Positions 33,835 to 42,609 are shown, counted from the first letter of the stretch. The stretch: 64,000 bases of DNA from Deltaproteobacteria bacterium HGW-Deltaproteobacteria-15 (GCA_002840535.1 PHBH01000021.1:1-64000), one strand, 5' to 3'. The notes: generated from the sequence alone by a model not told the origin. Translations and numbers: made by a program.

Positions 33835-34551
33835 TCAGTTGCCGTCGAGATTTTCGGAGACAAAGTCCCAATTGACAAGGTGATCGAGAAAAGCCTTGAT
33901 ATATGCCTTTCGCCTGTTCTGGTAATCCAGGTAGTAGGCATGTTCCCATAGATCTATGGTGAGCAGAGGTTTGACACCGTGAGCAACGGGGGTATCCGCA
34001 TCTCCCGTGCTCATGATCTTCAGGATATCTCCCTGTGCGACAAGCCAGGCATAACCGCTGCCAAAACGGTTCTCGGCTGCGTGGGAAAAGCTCTCCTTGA
34101 ACGTTTCAACACTGCCGAAACTCCTGATGATTGCTTTTGCCAGATCGCCGGAAGGCGAGCCTCCCCCTTTGGACTTCATCCCTCTCCAATAGAAGGTGTG
34201 ATTCCAGGATTGAGCGGCATTGTTGAACAACTGCCGGTTCTGACTTTCGGCTGAAGTTTCTATCAGCTCTTCCAGCGAGAGGCCCGCCAGATCGGTGTTT
34301 TTTACGAGCTCGTTTGTCTTGTCTACATAGGCGCGGTGATGCTTGCCATAATGAAAGCTCAAGGTTCGGCCGGAAATGTACGGCTCCAGTCCGTCTTCGG
34401 GGTAGGGCAGGGGCGGAAGCGTATGCGCCGAAGCAGCGCCGCTTGTCGAGATGGGAAACCCCGCGATTCCGCCCGACGCAAGAATCGAGCCGACTGCGGC
34501 CGTCTTGAGGAATATGCGACGATTCATTGTAGAATGGAAAATTCTGTCCAT
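33835..34551 (-). CDS. Tat-exported Fe-type superoxide dismutase
   Basis: Dismutates superoxide to O2 and H2O2. The 238-residue precursor has a twin-arginine signal (NRRIFLKTAA, Arg11-Arg12) and a hydrophobic stretch to about residue 42, so it acts in the periplasm. Metal ligands are His67 (FHYGKHH), His117 (WNHTFYW), Asp199 and His203 (DLWEHAYYLDY). AAQ just before SWNHTFYW (Gln113) is typical of Fe-dependent enzymes. ATG 34551 has AAAGGAAG upstream; an internal ATG at 34527 would also keep the signal. Periplasmic export fits protection of an anaerobe against outside superoxide. Confidence 0.92.
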   Translation of the reverse strand: MDRIFHSTMNRRIFLKTAAVGSILASGGIAGFPISTSGAASAHTLPPLPYPEDGLEPYISGRTLSFHYGKHHRAYVDKTNELVKNTDLAGLSLEELIETSAESQNRQLFNNAAQSWNHTFYWRGMKSKGGGSPSGDLAKAIIRSFGSVETFKESFSHAAENRFGSGYAWLVAQGDILKIMSTGDADTPVAHGVKPLLTIDLWEHAYYLDYQNRRKAYIKAFLDHLVNWDFVSENLDGN

Positions 34552-34661
34552 GCCCGCTTCCTTTCGTCCTGAGTCCACACCGAAAACAATAGTGCGTCCG
34601 GAGTTTTCAAGTACATTAGGAAGATCGTGTATTATCCGCAAAGAGGGGCCGTATTAAAGAG

Positions 34662-34865
34662 AGTGAGCAGTAAGCAGTGAGCAGTAAGCAGAAAGAAATT
34701 CTAAGGAACTGAGCACCCTCGCGGCCTAACGAATGCACCGCCCGTTCTTCACCGGAAATGGTAGCTGTAAGCGAGTGCTGTGGAGAGCGCAAACCTGTTA
34801 CATTTTAACTGCCTACTGCTCACTGCTCCGCTGCTCTGCTTACTGCCTACTGCTTACTGCCTACT
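34662..34865. repeat. Inverted heptamer-repeat pair (AGTAAGC family)
   Basis: AGTGAGCAGTAAGCAGTGAG units at 34662-34691 face the inverse type (CTGCCTACTGCTTACTGC) at 34809-34865, about 117 bases apart. The second block overlaps the transketolase stop. The gap 34552-34853 contains no gene. Confidence 0.85.
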
Positions 34866-36692
34866 TTTCTTTATTTCCATCACCTTTCGCACGATCGCGT
34901 TTCGTGAAATCCCCTCATATTCCAAAAGCTCCATCGGCTTTCCACTCCTTGGCATTTTACGGACTGCAAGGGAATGAACAGGGACGGCCAAGGGCGCCAG
35001 TGCGCTCATGACCGCCTCCCCCAGCCCTCCCTGGGCAAAGTGATCCTCGATCGTGATGACGCCGTTCGTCTCCAGCGCGGCCTTCCTCACCGTTTCAGCA
35101 TCCATGGGCTGAATGCAGTACAGGTCGATGACGCGAACCGGGATGTTTCTGTTCTTCAGTTCCTCATATGCAGCAAGGGCTTCATGGAGCGTGATTCCTG
35201 CCGCGATCAGTGAAATGAAATCATCCTTACTTTGCCTGAGGATCTTGCAGCCGCCAATGGGGAACCGCTCGTTACTCCCATAGAGAATGGGCGTATCGCT
35301 GCGAGTGGTCCTGATGTAAACCATGCCTCGATGGCTCGCCGCTTCCTCAACAGCACGTTCCGTGGAGATCGCATCAGACGGGTAAAACACTACGCTGCCG
35401 AGGACCGTGCGAAACATCGCTATATCTTCGAGGCCCATCTGGGAAGGTCCGTCCTGGCCAATGGAGACCCCGGCATGGGACCCGCAGATCTTGATGTTTG
35501 CATCGGAGTAGCGGCTCATTCTGATCTGGTCAAAAGCCCGGGTGAGAAAGGCGGCAAATGTTGAAACGAATGGGATCTTTCCCCTTGCTGCCAGGCCGAG
35601 AGCGACACCCACCATGTTCTGTTCAGCAATGTACATCTCCAGAAAGCGCTCGGGATATTGTTTTTTGAAAATCTCGGAATACGTGCTGTTGCTTACCTCG
35701 GCGTCCAGGACGACCATTTGCGGGTACCTGGGATAGATGCGTTTCAGCGCATTGCCATAGGCTTTCCTGGTGGATACCGGATGGGTGTCGTAGGACGGCG
35801 GTTCGATGCCGATTGCAGCAGGGGTATGAGGCTTCAGATCCGCAGGAGGGCGAATTCCGGCACGGATCGACCGATCACCATTTCCTATTTCCTCAAGCGC
35901 TTTTTCGAGATCATCCTTCTTGAGAGGTTTTCCATGCCATCCATTGGTGTCTTCGAGAAAGGAGACCCCCTTGCCCTTTGTCGTTCTGGCGATGATCATG
36001 CAAGGCCTGTCCGACGTCGCAGCGGCCTCGGAGAAAGCGGGCAGGATTTCAGAAAAGTCATGCCCGTCTATGCACAGGGTTTTCCAGCCGAAGGAGGCCA
36101 GTCTTTTTTCGTAGACCCTCAGGTCGTGGCCGACCATAGTGGGTCCGCACTGGCCCAGACGGTTCACATCGATGATGCCGATGAGATTGTCCAATTTGTA
36201 ATGCGCGGCAATCTGAATCGCTTCCCATTGGGACCCCTCCGTCATTTCACCGTCTCCCAGAAGCACATAGGTCCGGTAGGGAAGTCGTTCGAGTCTTGCA
36301 TTCATGGCCATTCCAAGGCCGATGGAAAGTCCTTGACCCAGTGAACCTGTGGCTGCTTCGGCAAAAGGAAAAGCAGGAGTAGGATGGCCTTCCAGACGGC
36401 TATCGAACTTTCTCAACGTAAGAATTTCCTGCTCGGTAATAACGCCTGCCGCCAGCCAGACGGCATAAAATAGCGGAGATGCGTGACCCTTGGAGAAGAT
36501 CAGTCGATCATTATTCGGGTGGTCCGGCTTTTCGATGTCGAAAAGAAACGTTCCGCCGAAAAACAGACCGGTCATGAGGTCGGCCGCTGAAAGGGAAGAG
36601 GTCGGGTGGCCCGATCCTGCCTCAGTTGTCGCGAGGAGAGAGTAGGTTCGGATGAGGGATGCCAGTTGTCTGAGTTCCTGTTGCGAAGCCAC
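34854..36692 (-). CDS. Transketolase
   Basis: TPP-dependent transfer of two-carbon units between sugar phosphates. The 612-residue length is that of the shorter, mammalian-like class. TPP-binding residues sit in GDGEMTEGSQWEA (about 152-164) and VNRLGQCGP. The N-terminal GHPTSSLSAADLM and the C-terminal QDGPSQMGLEDIAM (pyrimidine-binding domain) are typical. The start is GTG 36692 with GGGAG six bases upstream. An intrinsic-terminator-like hairpin ends just before that ribosome site. The last codons AGT AGG CAG TAA (S-R-Q-stop) come from a heptamer repeat. DXS is excluded by length and motifs. Confidence 0.93.
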   Translation of the reverse strand: MASQQELRQLASLIRTYSLLATTEAGSGHPTSSLSAADLMTGLFFGGTFLFDIEKPDHPNNDRLIFSKGHASPLFYAVWLAAGVITEQEILTLRKFDSRLEGHPTPAFPFAEAATGSLGQGLSIGLGMAMNARLERLPYRTYVLLGDGEMTEGSQWEAIQIAAHYKLDNLIGIIDVNRLGQCGPTMVGHDLRVYEKRLASFGWKTLCIDGHDFSEILPAFSEAAATSDRPCMIIARTTKGKGVSFLEDTNGWHGKPLKKDDLEKALEEIGNGDRSIRAGIRPPADLKPHTPAAIGIEPPSYDTHPVSTRKAYGNALKRIYPRYPQMVVLDAEVSNSTYSEIFKKQYPERFLEMYIAEQNMVGVALGLAARGKIPFVSTFAAFLTRAFDQIRMSRYSDANIKICGSHAGVSIGQDGPSQMGLEDIAMFRTVLGSVVFYPSDAISTERAVEEAASHRGMVYIRTTRSDTPILYGSNERFPIGGCKILRQSKDDFISLIAAGITLHEALAAYEELKNRNIPVRVIDLYCIQPMDAETVRKAALETNGVITIEDHFAQGGLGEAVMSALAPLAVPVHSLAVRKMPRSGKPMELLEYEGISRNAIVRKVMEIKKSRQ

Positions 36693-36707
36693 GTCATCTC
36701 CCGGCAG

Positions 36708-36742
36708 AAAAACATAGCCCCGCCGTATTTGGCCGGGCTATG
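36708..36742 (-). terminator. Intrinsic terminator or attenuator just before transketolase
   Basis: On the minus strand CATAGCCC pairs with GGGCTATG (inner GCC/GGC pairs add to it), followed by TTTTTCTG. The U tract ends about five bases before the GGGAG ribosome site of transketolase. It terminates the small upstream gene or controls entry into transketolase by attenuation. Confidence 0.7.
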
Positions 36743-36867
36743 CAAGGAGTTGGTTCTGGAAAATTACCCTGACGTTTCTGTGAACCGGATTCGCTGCCGA
36801 ACACTGCAGACGGAAAATCTCCTCCCCGGTGGTGCAGTTCCGCCATTCTTCTATACTCCGTGAGGGT

Positions 36868-37080
36868 TTAGTTCGGGCTTTTGGAAGGGGTTGTTGCTCC
36901 GAATTTTTGCTCTCCGGGGACGCTCTTCGGATTTCGAAGTTGGGACGCGTCGTCCACGCAATGCCGCTTCTCCTCTTCGCTGACATAATTGGGATCCCTC
37001 AACGCGTCCAACGGGCAAATGAATCTGTTGCCTGCATTGTCTTTGACCCAAACCAGGGGTTCTGTTCTTATCTCGGTCAT
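36868..37080 (-). CDS. Small hypothetical protein
   Basis: A 70-residue acidic protein with two cysteines (FICPLDAL and RHCVDDA) and the pattern VWVKDNAGNRFICPLDALRD (about 8-27). I recall similar small proteins in Syntrophobacter relatives but no function. GGAGGAAAC lies directly before ATG 37080. It is upstream of transketolase with a terminator-like hairpin in between. Confidence 0.65.
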   Translation of the reverse strand: MTEIRTEPLVWVKDNAGNRFICPLDALRDPNYVSEEEKRHCVDDASQLRNPKSVPGEQKFGATTPSKSPN

Positions 37081-37418
37081 GTTTCCTCCATTGTTAAAAC
37101 GTAAAACGTTTCCCTGCAAGGGAATTCACTTCCCCGGACAGGGGCTATCCCGACTGAACCTCTCATCAGCGAAATCAGGATGCCGGAATGGACCGTCTTC
37201 TGCAATGGGGAAAGAACTGTATTCGGTGACCGGGGAAAATGGTATTCCGGCGGCCGAGGGGAGTCAGCACGCTTAGGTGCTCGTAGTTGAATACAGACGC
37301 GCGTAAACGAGAATACAGGATCCCCCTCATTCAATTCCCGCGGGTGTCCTGATAAAAACAAAATAACTAATTTAAATAGTACCTTGAGAAACAGGGGAAA
37401 ACGGAAAGGAGTTAGAAA
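37081..37418. other. Divergent intergenic region
   Basis: 338 bases between two divergent small genes. An AT-rich tract (ATAACTAATTTAAATAG, 37362-37378) upstream of the rightward gene is a plausible promoter area, but no paired -35/-10 can be named with confidence. No gene seen. Confidence 0.5.
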
Positions 37419-37733
37419 ATGGTCCTTCCAAGAGACGCCTTTCAATCGCAGATTCAGAGCAACGTTCTTGAGAGTTGGAGACAACTCCTGTGCAGCATGA
37501 AGGAGGCGGTAGATTCCCTGGAAAAGGGGATCGCAGAGGCTTCTGAAATGCGTGAAGTTTGCACTGACGAATGGTGCGTGGCGACAGAGCATGTCATCGA
37601 TGAGCTAAGCAATGCTCTTTTTTCGATCAGCGAGCCACGCTGGGCGAATGACGAAGACAGCAGGAGATTGAAAGAACTGAAGTGGAAAATGCACGAACTC
37701 TATGCCAGGTATAAATCCGTCACCAGACACTGA
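37419..37733 (+). CDS. Hypothetical protein, helical
   Basis: A 104-residue protein predicted to be largely helical (SWRQLLCSMKEAVDSLEKGI, then EHVIDELSNALFS), with two Cys-containing spots. No family recognised. GGAAAGGAG precedes the ATG. It is followed after 15 bases by another unknown gene and then a ferritin-like gene, all rightward, suggesting one stress-related operon. Confidence 0.75.
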   Translation: MVLPRDAFQSQIQSNVLESWRQLLCSMKEAVDSLEKGIAEASEMREVCTDEWCVATEHVIDELSNALFSISEPRWANDEDSRRLKELKWKMHELYARYKSVTRH

Positions 37734-37748
37734 GAGGAGGAAGAGGGC

Positions 37749-38171
37749 GTGAGAGAAAAGGAGACGTTGCACGGCAAGGTTCAAAAACTGATTGATTGCT
37801 TCGCAACTTCAGACCCTCTGAAGGAGATGGCGGGTCTTCCCGGAGAAAATGACCGGCAGGAAGCAGCATTGAAGTGGCTTGCGCTCGCTGTGATTCACGG
37901 CATCAACTCCGGTGCTAAAGAGATCTCCGTCCTGAGATCCGAGAAAGGCGAAGTCCGGGTCATGGCGGAGTACAAAAAAGCCGAGCTGCCATCTCCCGGT
38001 GTTGCGATCGGGAGTTGCATTATGGAGTCCCTGAGGAGTATTACCCATCTTGAAGGGGAGAAAGGCAAAACCCTTCTTGCCATGGGTGTCCGGGACGGGA
38101 GTATCGACCTTAACATCAAATTGAAAAGGCGCGGAGAGGAAGAGAAACTGACCCTGAAATTTCCCGACTAA
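37749..38171 (+). CDS. Hypothetical protein
   Basis: A 140-residue soluble protein with alternating helical and strand-like stretches (EISVLRSEKGEVRVMAEYK; DGSIDLNIKLKRRG). No family recognised. It starts with GTG 37749, preceded by GAGGAGGAAGAGGGC, a strong ribosome site. It is the second gene of the small rightward operon that includes the ferritin-like protein. Confidence 0.75.
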   Translation: MREKETLHGKVQKLIDCFATSDPLKEMAGLPGENDRQEAALKWLALAVIHGINSGAKEISVLRSEKGEVRVMAEYKKAELPSPGVAIGSCIMESLRSITHLEGEKGKTLLAMGVRDGSIDLNIKLKRRGEEEKLTLKFPD

Positions 38172-38219
38172 TGTCGCATCTCAATTACGAGGTCATTCCC
38201 ATTTGGCCAGGAGGTGATC

Positions 38220-38543
38220 ATGCCCGAGTTCACTACGCCGTTTTCAGGTTTGAGACTTGATCGCAAAATGACGCGGGAGGAGTTGATACGTGCGGTCCGT
38301 TTCTCGATCGCAGCCGAGTACGAGGCCGTTCAATTCTATATGCAGATTGCCGAGGCTACGGACGATCGGCTGACTGCAGCAGTCATGAAGGACGTGGCAG
38401 ACGAGGAGCGTGTCCATGCAGGTGAGTTTCTGCGGCTCTTGAAAAACCTTGCGCCGGAAGAAGAGGGCTTCTACGCCGAAGGAAGTGAAGAGGTAGAAGA
38501 GATCATGGAAAAAGGAGGTGCGGAGAAGGTCTTGAAGACATAG
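38220..38543 (+). CDS. Ferritin-like (rubrerythrin superfamily) diiron protein
   Basis: A 107-residue protein with two helices carrying diiron ligands: AAEYEAVQFYMQIAEATDD (ExxxxxxY type) and DVADEERVHAGEFLRLL (ExxH). The length is about half a rubrerythrin. It resembles the short ferritin-like domains found as encapsulin cargo (EncFtn type) or fused to encapsulin in archaea. It must dimerise to build a full diiron site. AGGAGG is five bases before ATG 38220. No encapsulin shell gene is in the window. Peroxide or iron handling is inferred. Confidence 0.82.
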   Translation: MPEFTTPFSGLRLDRKMTREELIRAVRFSIAAEYEAVQFYMQIAEATDDRLTAAVMKDVADEERVHAGEFLRLLKNLAPEEEGFYAEGSEEVEEIMEKGGAEKVLKT

Positions 38544-38723
38544 GAGCTCACAGCAAATTGCGATGGCATGAAACAGGTTGATTCGTCCGGGGGATCTTCC
38601 GTCGTTGCCCCCCCTGTCCATTACGCCATGCAGGTATGGTGAGGACCCGGCTGAGAAGGAGATTGCGGCCGCGGAGAGGAGAACCCCCCAAGGGTGGTGG
38701 ATAAGGTGCTTCCAAGGAAAATC

Positions 38724-41153
38724 ATGAAACACGAATCCCCCCCGCCAAAGTCCCTCAGGAAAATCCCCATTTCCCCTGGCCCGATAAAGTGCAAGTCCGG
38801 AGTGGAAGGCCATGGGAGAAGGAAACACCACCTCCCTGCAATAGTAGCCTTCGGTATATTGACCATGATCATCTGCCTCTATTTCGAGGTGGTGACGCCG
38901 TGGTTTGTGTATAACCCGCCCTTCCTGGTCACGGTTCTGAATGTTCTCTTTCTATCCCTGATTTTCCTCGTTCTTTCCCATATTTTTGCCAAGAGCTACC
39001 TGACAGGCGGGAAAACCAGTTTGCTGTTCTTGGGGTGTGGCGCTTTGGCAGTAGGACTGGCAGGTCCTGCTGCCGGGTGGTCCATGGCATTGCCGGAAGG
39101 ACACGACCTCTCTATTGCCATCCAAAATGCGGGGTTTTTGGTGGGAGGAGCATTTCATTTTGCAGGGGCAGTGTTCACCATTCTGGATACGGTTGAGGAA
39201 ACGAGCCGCGGGATGAGGAAGATCAAGGCGATTTTCGCCTACGCCGCGGTGGTTGCGCTGATACTGCTCTCTTTTTTCCTGAACATGGACCGCTCCCTTC
39301 CGTTGTTTTTCAATCCGCTTGCCGGCCCCACGCCACTGCGTCAGCTGGTGCTCGGGTGGGCCATTGTTTTTTTTGCTCTCTCCTCCATCTTTTTTCTTGC
39401 GGCTTCCTATCGCCTCGGCGCCTTATTCCTTTTCTGGTACGGACTGGGACTTGCTCTCATCTCATCAGGACTGCTGGCTTTCTTTCTTGTGTTCGTGGTT
39501 GGAAGTCCTCTTGCCTGGGCCGGAAGCATCGCCCAGTACGCAGGCGGCATCTACCTTCTGGTGTCTTTATCCAAGGCGGCATACGAGGCCCGTTCAAGAA
39601 ATGTCCCTCTGGAGAGAATTATCATCGGTCTTCTTCAGAAGCCCCGTGCGCTTTACGAGTCTCTGATCGGGGCCACGACGGATGCCATCGTTTCCCTTGA
39701 TTGTCAGGGAATGGTGCTGCTCTGGAATACGGCCGCAGAAAAGATGTTCGGATATGGATCCGATGAGGTCATCGGGTCGCAAGGGATGGATTTTCTTTTT
39801 GGCGGTGCAGACGCCGGATCATTGGAGAAGGCCCTGAACGGGGGATTTGAAGGCGAGAGTAAGATTGTAGAAGTGGATCTCAGAAGAAGGAACGGCGATC
39901 CGCTGCCGGTTGAGATTTCCATTTCCAGGACAAAGGTCGCCAGAAACTGGACCACCACGCTCATCATCAGGGACATTACGGATCGAAAAAGGGTGGAACG
40001 GGAGATGCGGCTAAGCATGGAGGCTCTGGCCCTTGAGAGAAGCCTGCTGAACGCCGTTCTGGAACAAATGCCCGCCGGCGTGGTGATTGCCCAAGCTGAG
40101 ACCGGAAAGCCGATTCTCGGAAACAGGAAAGCGGGAATGTTCTGGATGCAGGGTTTCAGGGAAGAAAGCGCACTCCATCCTGACGGTCGCGTCCTCCCAC
40201 AGGAGGAATGGCCTCTGACAAGGTCCCTCAGGTGCGGTGAAGTGGTCCTTGAGAAGGAGATCGCTTTCAAACGCAAGGATGGAACAGTGGGATACATGAG
40301 TGCGAATTCGTCCCCCATATTTGACGACAGCAAGAGAATCATTGCCGGTGTCATCACCTTTTATGACATCAGCTCACGAAAGGAAATGGAGGATGAACTC
40401 AGGAGATCAAAGGATGATCTTGAAATCCGTGTGGCGGAAAGAACCGCCGAATTGGAGCAGAAGAACCGAGAACTCCAGGATTTTGCTTTTATTGCATCCC
40501 ATGACCTTCAAGAGCCTCTTCGCAAGATCCAGACATTTGGCGATCTGCTTCTCACCAAGTTCCAGCATTTTCCGGATGAGCATGCCAGGGATTATGTGAG
40601 CCGGATGCAGAAGGCGGCCGCAAGGATGGAACTGCTCATCAATTCCCTGCTCAAATATTCGCGGTTGAGTTCAAGGGTGCAGTTTTGTTCACAGGTAGCC
40701 CTGTCGGAGGCGGTCAGAAATGCTTTGAGCAACCTGGAGATCAGCATCAGGGAAACGGGCGGGCGAGTGGAGGTGGAGCCCCTGCCCACCCTGGAAGCCG
40801 ATATTTCCCAGATCAGCCAGGTTTTTCAGAACCTGATAGGCAATGCTCTGAAGTTTCACAGGAAGGATGAGCAGCCCAGGGTAAGGATCTACTGCCGTCG
40901 CCTGGAAAACGGCACAGGAGGATATGAAATCTGTGTGGAGGATAACGGGATAGGGTTCGAAGAGAAATATCTCGACCGCATTTTCATGCCGTTTCAAAGA
41001 CTCCATGGAAGAAGTGAATATAACGGGGTGGGGATGGGGCTCGCCATCTGCAAGAAGATCGTGGAACGGCACAGGGGTACAATTACCGCAAAAAGCACGG
41101 AAGGAGAGGGTTCGACCTTTATTTTCACATTACCATATGGCGGCGAAAGGTGA
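38724..41153 (+). CDS. Membrane-bound PAS-domain sensor histidine kinase
   Basis: An 809-residue kinase. The first about 260 residues hold some seven or eight hydrophobic segments, forming an integral membrane sensor like MASE-type domains. Two PAS domains follow (about 290-425 and 430-555) with a coiled coil. His593 lies in the H-box FIASHDLQEPLRK, and a HATPase domain has N-box NLIGNALKF, G1 EDNGIGFE and G2 GVGMGLAI. AAGGAAAATC precedes ATG 38724; an upstream GTG lacks a site. No regulator is adjacent. Its transmitter is very similar to that of the kai-cluster kinase, so it may share response regulators. Confidence 0.9.
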   Translation: MKHESPPPKSLRKIPISPGPIKCKSGVEGHGRRKHHLPAIVAFGILTMIICLYFEVVTPWFVYNPPFLVTVLNVLFLSLIFLVLSHIFAKSYLTGGKTSLLFLGCGALAVGLAGPAAGWSMALPEGHDLSIAIQNAGFLVGGAFHFAGAVFTILDTVEETSRGMRKIKAIFAYAAVVALILLSFFLNMDRSLPLFFNPLAGPTPLRQLVLGWAIVFFALSSIFFLAASYRLGALFLFWYGLGLALISSGLLAFFLVFVVGSPLAWAGSIAQYAGGIYLLVSLSKAAYEARSRNVPLERIIIGLLQKPRALYESLIGATTDAIVSLDCQGMVLLWNTAAEKMFGYGSDEVIGSQGMDFLFGGADAGSLEKALNGGFEGESKIVEVDLRRRNGDPLPVEISISRTKVARNWTTTLIIRDITDRKRVEREMRLSMEALALERSLLNAVLEQMPAGVVIAQAETGKPILGNRKAGMFWMQGFREESALHPDGRVLPQEEWPLTRSLRCGEVVLEKEIAFKRKDGTVGYMSANSSPIFDDSKRIIAGVITFYDISSRKEMEDELRRSKDDLEIRVAERTAELEQKNRELQDFAFIASHDLQEPLRKIQTFGDLLLTKFQHFPDEHARDYVSRMQKAAARMELLINSLLKYSRLSSRVQFCSQVALSEAVRNALSNLEISIRETGGRVEVEPLPTLEADISQISQVFQNLIGNALKFHRKDEQPRVRIYCRRLENGTGGYEICVEDNGIGFEEKYLDRIFMPFQRLHGRSEYNGVGMGLAICKKIVERHRGTITAKSTEGEGSTFIFTLPYGGER

Positions 41154-41162
41154 AGGCGGGTG

Positions 41163-41681
41163 TCAGTAGATGATGCTGATGTTGATGGCGCCCATGCCGC
41201 CGGCGTTCTCGTAATTCTCGGCATGGACGAATTCGTTAAATGGGATCGGATCCTTTCGGATGTAGAAAAACGCTGTGCTCAATGTCCATGACCCGAAACG
41301 CTGTGAAAGGGACTTTAGCTGCACGGAAGCAAGAAAGCCGGCGGCGAGAAAGTGGTCCTCCTCGCCATCCCATTTGTAAAAATATGGCCCGCATGTCAGC
41401 GGCAGTGAAAGCTTCAGGGAATAGGAAGTCTTGTCAATAAGATCGAGCGATGGTTTCACCCCCAGTGCGAGACAGCCCACAGGGAAAGGATCCTGGGTGG
41501 CGGAGTATCGGAGGACTTCCGCACCGGGTGCTCTCCCATGAAAGGCTTCGACCAAACCGCCGAACTCTGGGAAGAGGCTTTGCGCAGGATCCGCCGCGCC
41601 TGCTCCGAAAGGGGAGCAGAGACAGAAAAAGAGCGGCAGGGACAGGAAGAGATGCCATGCCGAACGACATCGTGTTTTCAT
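41163..41681 (-). CDS. Exported hypothetical protein
   Basis: A 172-residue precursor with a clear signal peptide (1-29, cleavage after AGAGA). The body has beta-rich, aromatic stretches (YSLKLSLPLTCGPYFYKW; WTLSTAFFYIRKD) and ends in NISIIY, a hydrophobic/aromatic C-terminus as in outer-membrane or periplasmic proteins. No family recognised. Only a weak ribosome site. It is convergent with the membrane kinase. Confidence 0.65.
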   Translation of the reverse strand: MKTRCRSAWHLFLSLPLFFCLCSPFGAGAADPAQSLFPEFGGLVEAFHGRAPGAEVLRYSATQDPFPVGCLALGVKPSLDLIDKTSYSLKLSLPLTCGPYFYKWDGEEDHFLAAGFLASVQLKSLSQRFGSWTLSTAFFYIRKDPIPFNEFVHAENYENAGGMGAINISIIY

Positions 41682-41752
41682 AAGGGTTCACCAGATCGTG
41701 ATAAATGCCGATTCGGTCCAAGTGCAATTCAGCTTGTCTGCGAGGTGCGACA

Positions 41753-41884
41753 CTAGATTGCTCCGATAAAACGGCCTATCATCAGCCCCAGGATAGTAAA
41801 GAGGATGTACTTCACCATCTGCTTGAGTTCATAATCTACGGGAACCTGCTTCATCACCCCTTGCTTGATCGTGTAAATATCCAT
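41753..41884 (-). CDS. 43-residue single-span membrane protein
   Basis: A short reading frame: MDIYTIKQGVMKQV, a polar middle and a hydrophobic C-terminal segment YILFTILGLMIGRFIGAI that would span the membrane once. GGAGAAGAAGAG stands just before the ATG. The strong ribosome site and hydrophobic end support a real small gene. Function unknown. It lies 71 bases upstream of the exported hypothetical gene on the same strand. Confidence 0.6.
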   Translation of the reverse strand: MDIYTIKQGVMKQVPVDYELKQMVKYILFTILGLMIGRFIGAI

Positions 41885-42051
41885 ACTCTTCTTCTCCGGT
41901 AAGTTATCTGATCTTTACTGCTTCAAAATTGGATTTCCTGCATGAACTGCATAGAGGCGAAATTACATAGGGGCGGATCAAAAGTATATAAGAGAAAACC
42001 CCCATTCCGAACTAAAGTTTCCCGTATTTGCGTAGGTGGGCTCCGTATCGC

Positions 42052-42324
42052 TCAAATCAGGGGGGGAGGGGGAACATACCTCGGGGTGTCGAGGAGAATG
42101 GTGCTTCTCACCTTGGGCGGTGCCAGCTCTTTGACTATCCCGGCGAGGATCAGCTCTTCCTGGAGACAACCTCTGCAGGTAAAAGACGTCCAAAGGCGAT
42201 CCGCCGCGTAGTCGAGGCAGTCTTCATATTTCGGGCATAACGTTCTCCTGGGAGGTGGAACCTGGAAGGCCTCCTCTTCAGTAAGAGTAAAAGGAAGCCT
42301 TCGAGGGCCTATCTCTTTCTCCAT
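42052..42324 (-). CDS. Small zinc-ribbon protein, paralogue of 27489-27701
   Basis: A 90-residue protein whose centre CPKYEDCLDYAADRLW then FTCRGC gives the four-cysteine pattern of the other zinc-ribbon protein in this window. The rest is rich in proline (QVPPPRRT, YVPPPPLI). The second ATG (42324) has AGGAG six bases upstream; the first overlaps the ribosome site. Function unknown. Confidence 0.75.
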   Translation of the reverse strand: MEKEIGPRRLPFTLTEEEAFQVPPPRRTLCPKYEDCLDYAADRLWTSFTCRGCLQEELILAGIVKELAPPKVRSTILLDTPRYVPPPPLI

Positions 42325-42609
42325 AGACATCTCCTGTTCATCCTAATGATTTTGCAGAAGAGCCGTTAAATGGTTTCCGAACGGACGATGGCTAAAATCT
42401 TACGTATGTACTTAATTCAGAAGGGATGAAAAGCAAGTTCAAAGGAGACTGTAAATCATGCACGCTGAGACTGTATTCTCAGCCCGGTAAGGACCGCATT
42501 GCAGGATTCGGGATTGGGGGAAAAGATTCTTTTCATTCCTCTCTAAAATCTCCACCCCGGTGGAGGACCCGGAGAGGTTCTACCGATCCGGTGTGAAATC
42601 ATGGCCTGA

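Noticed and set aside
37077..37592. 171-codon minus-strand frame
   Set aside because: Antisense to the 104-residue gene and overlapping another start; no family features.
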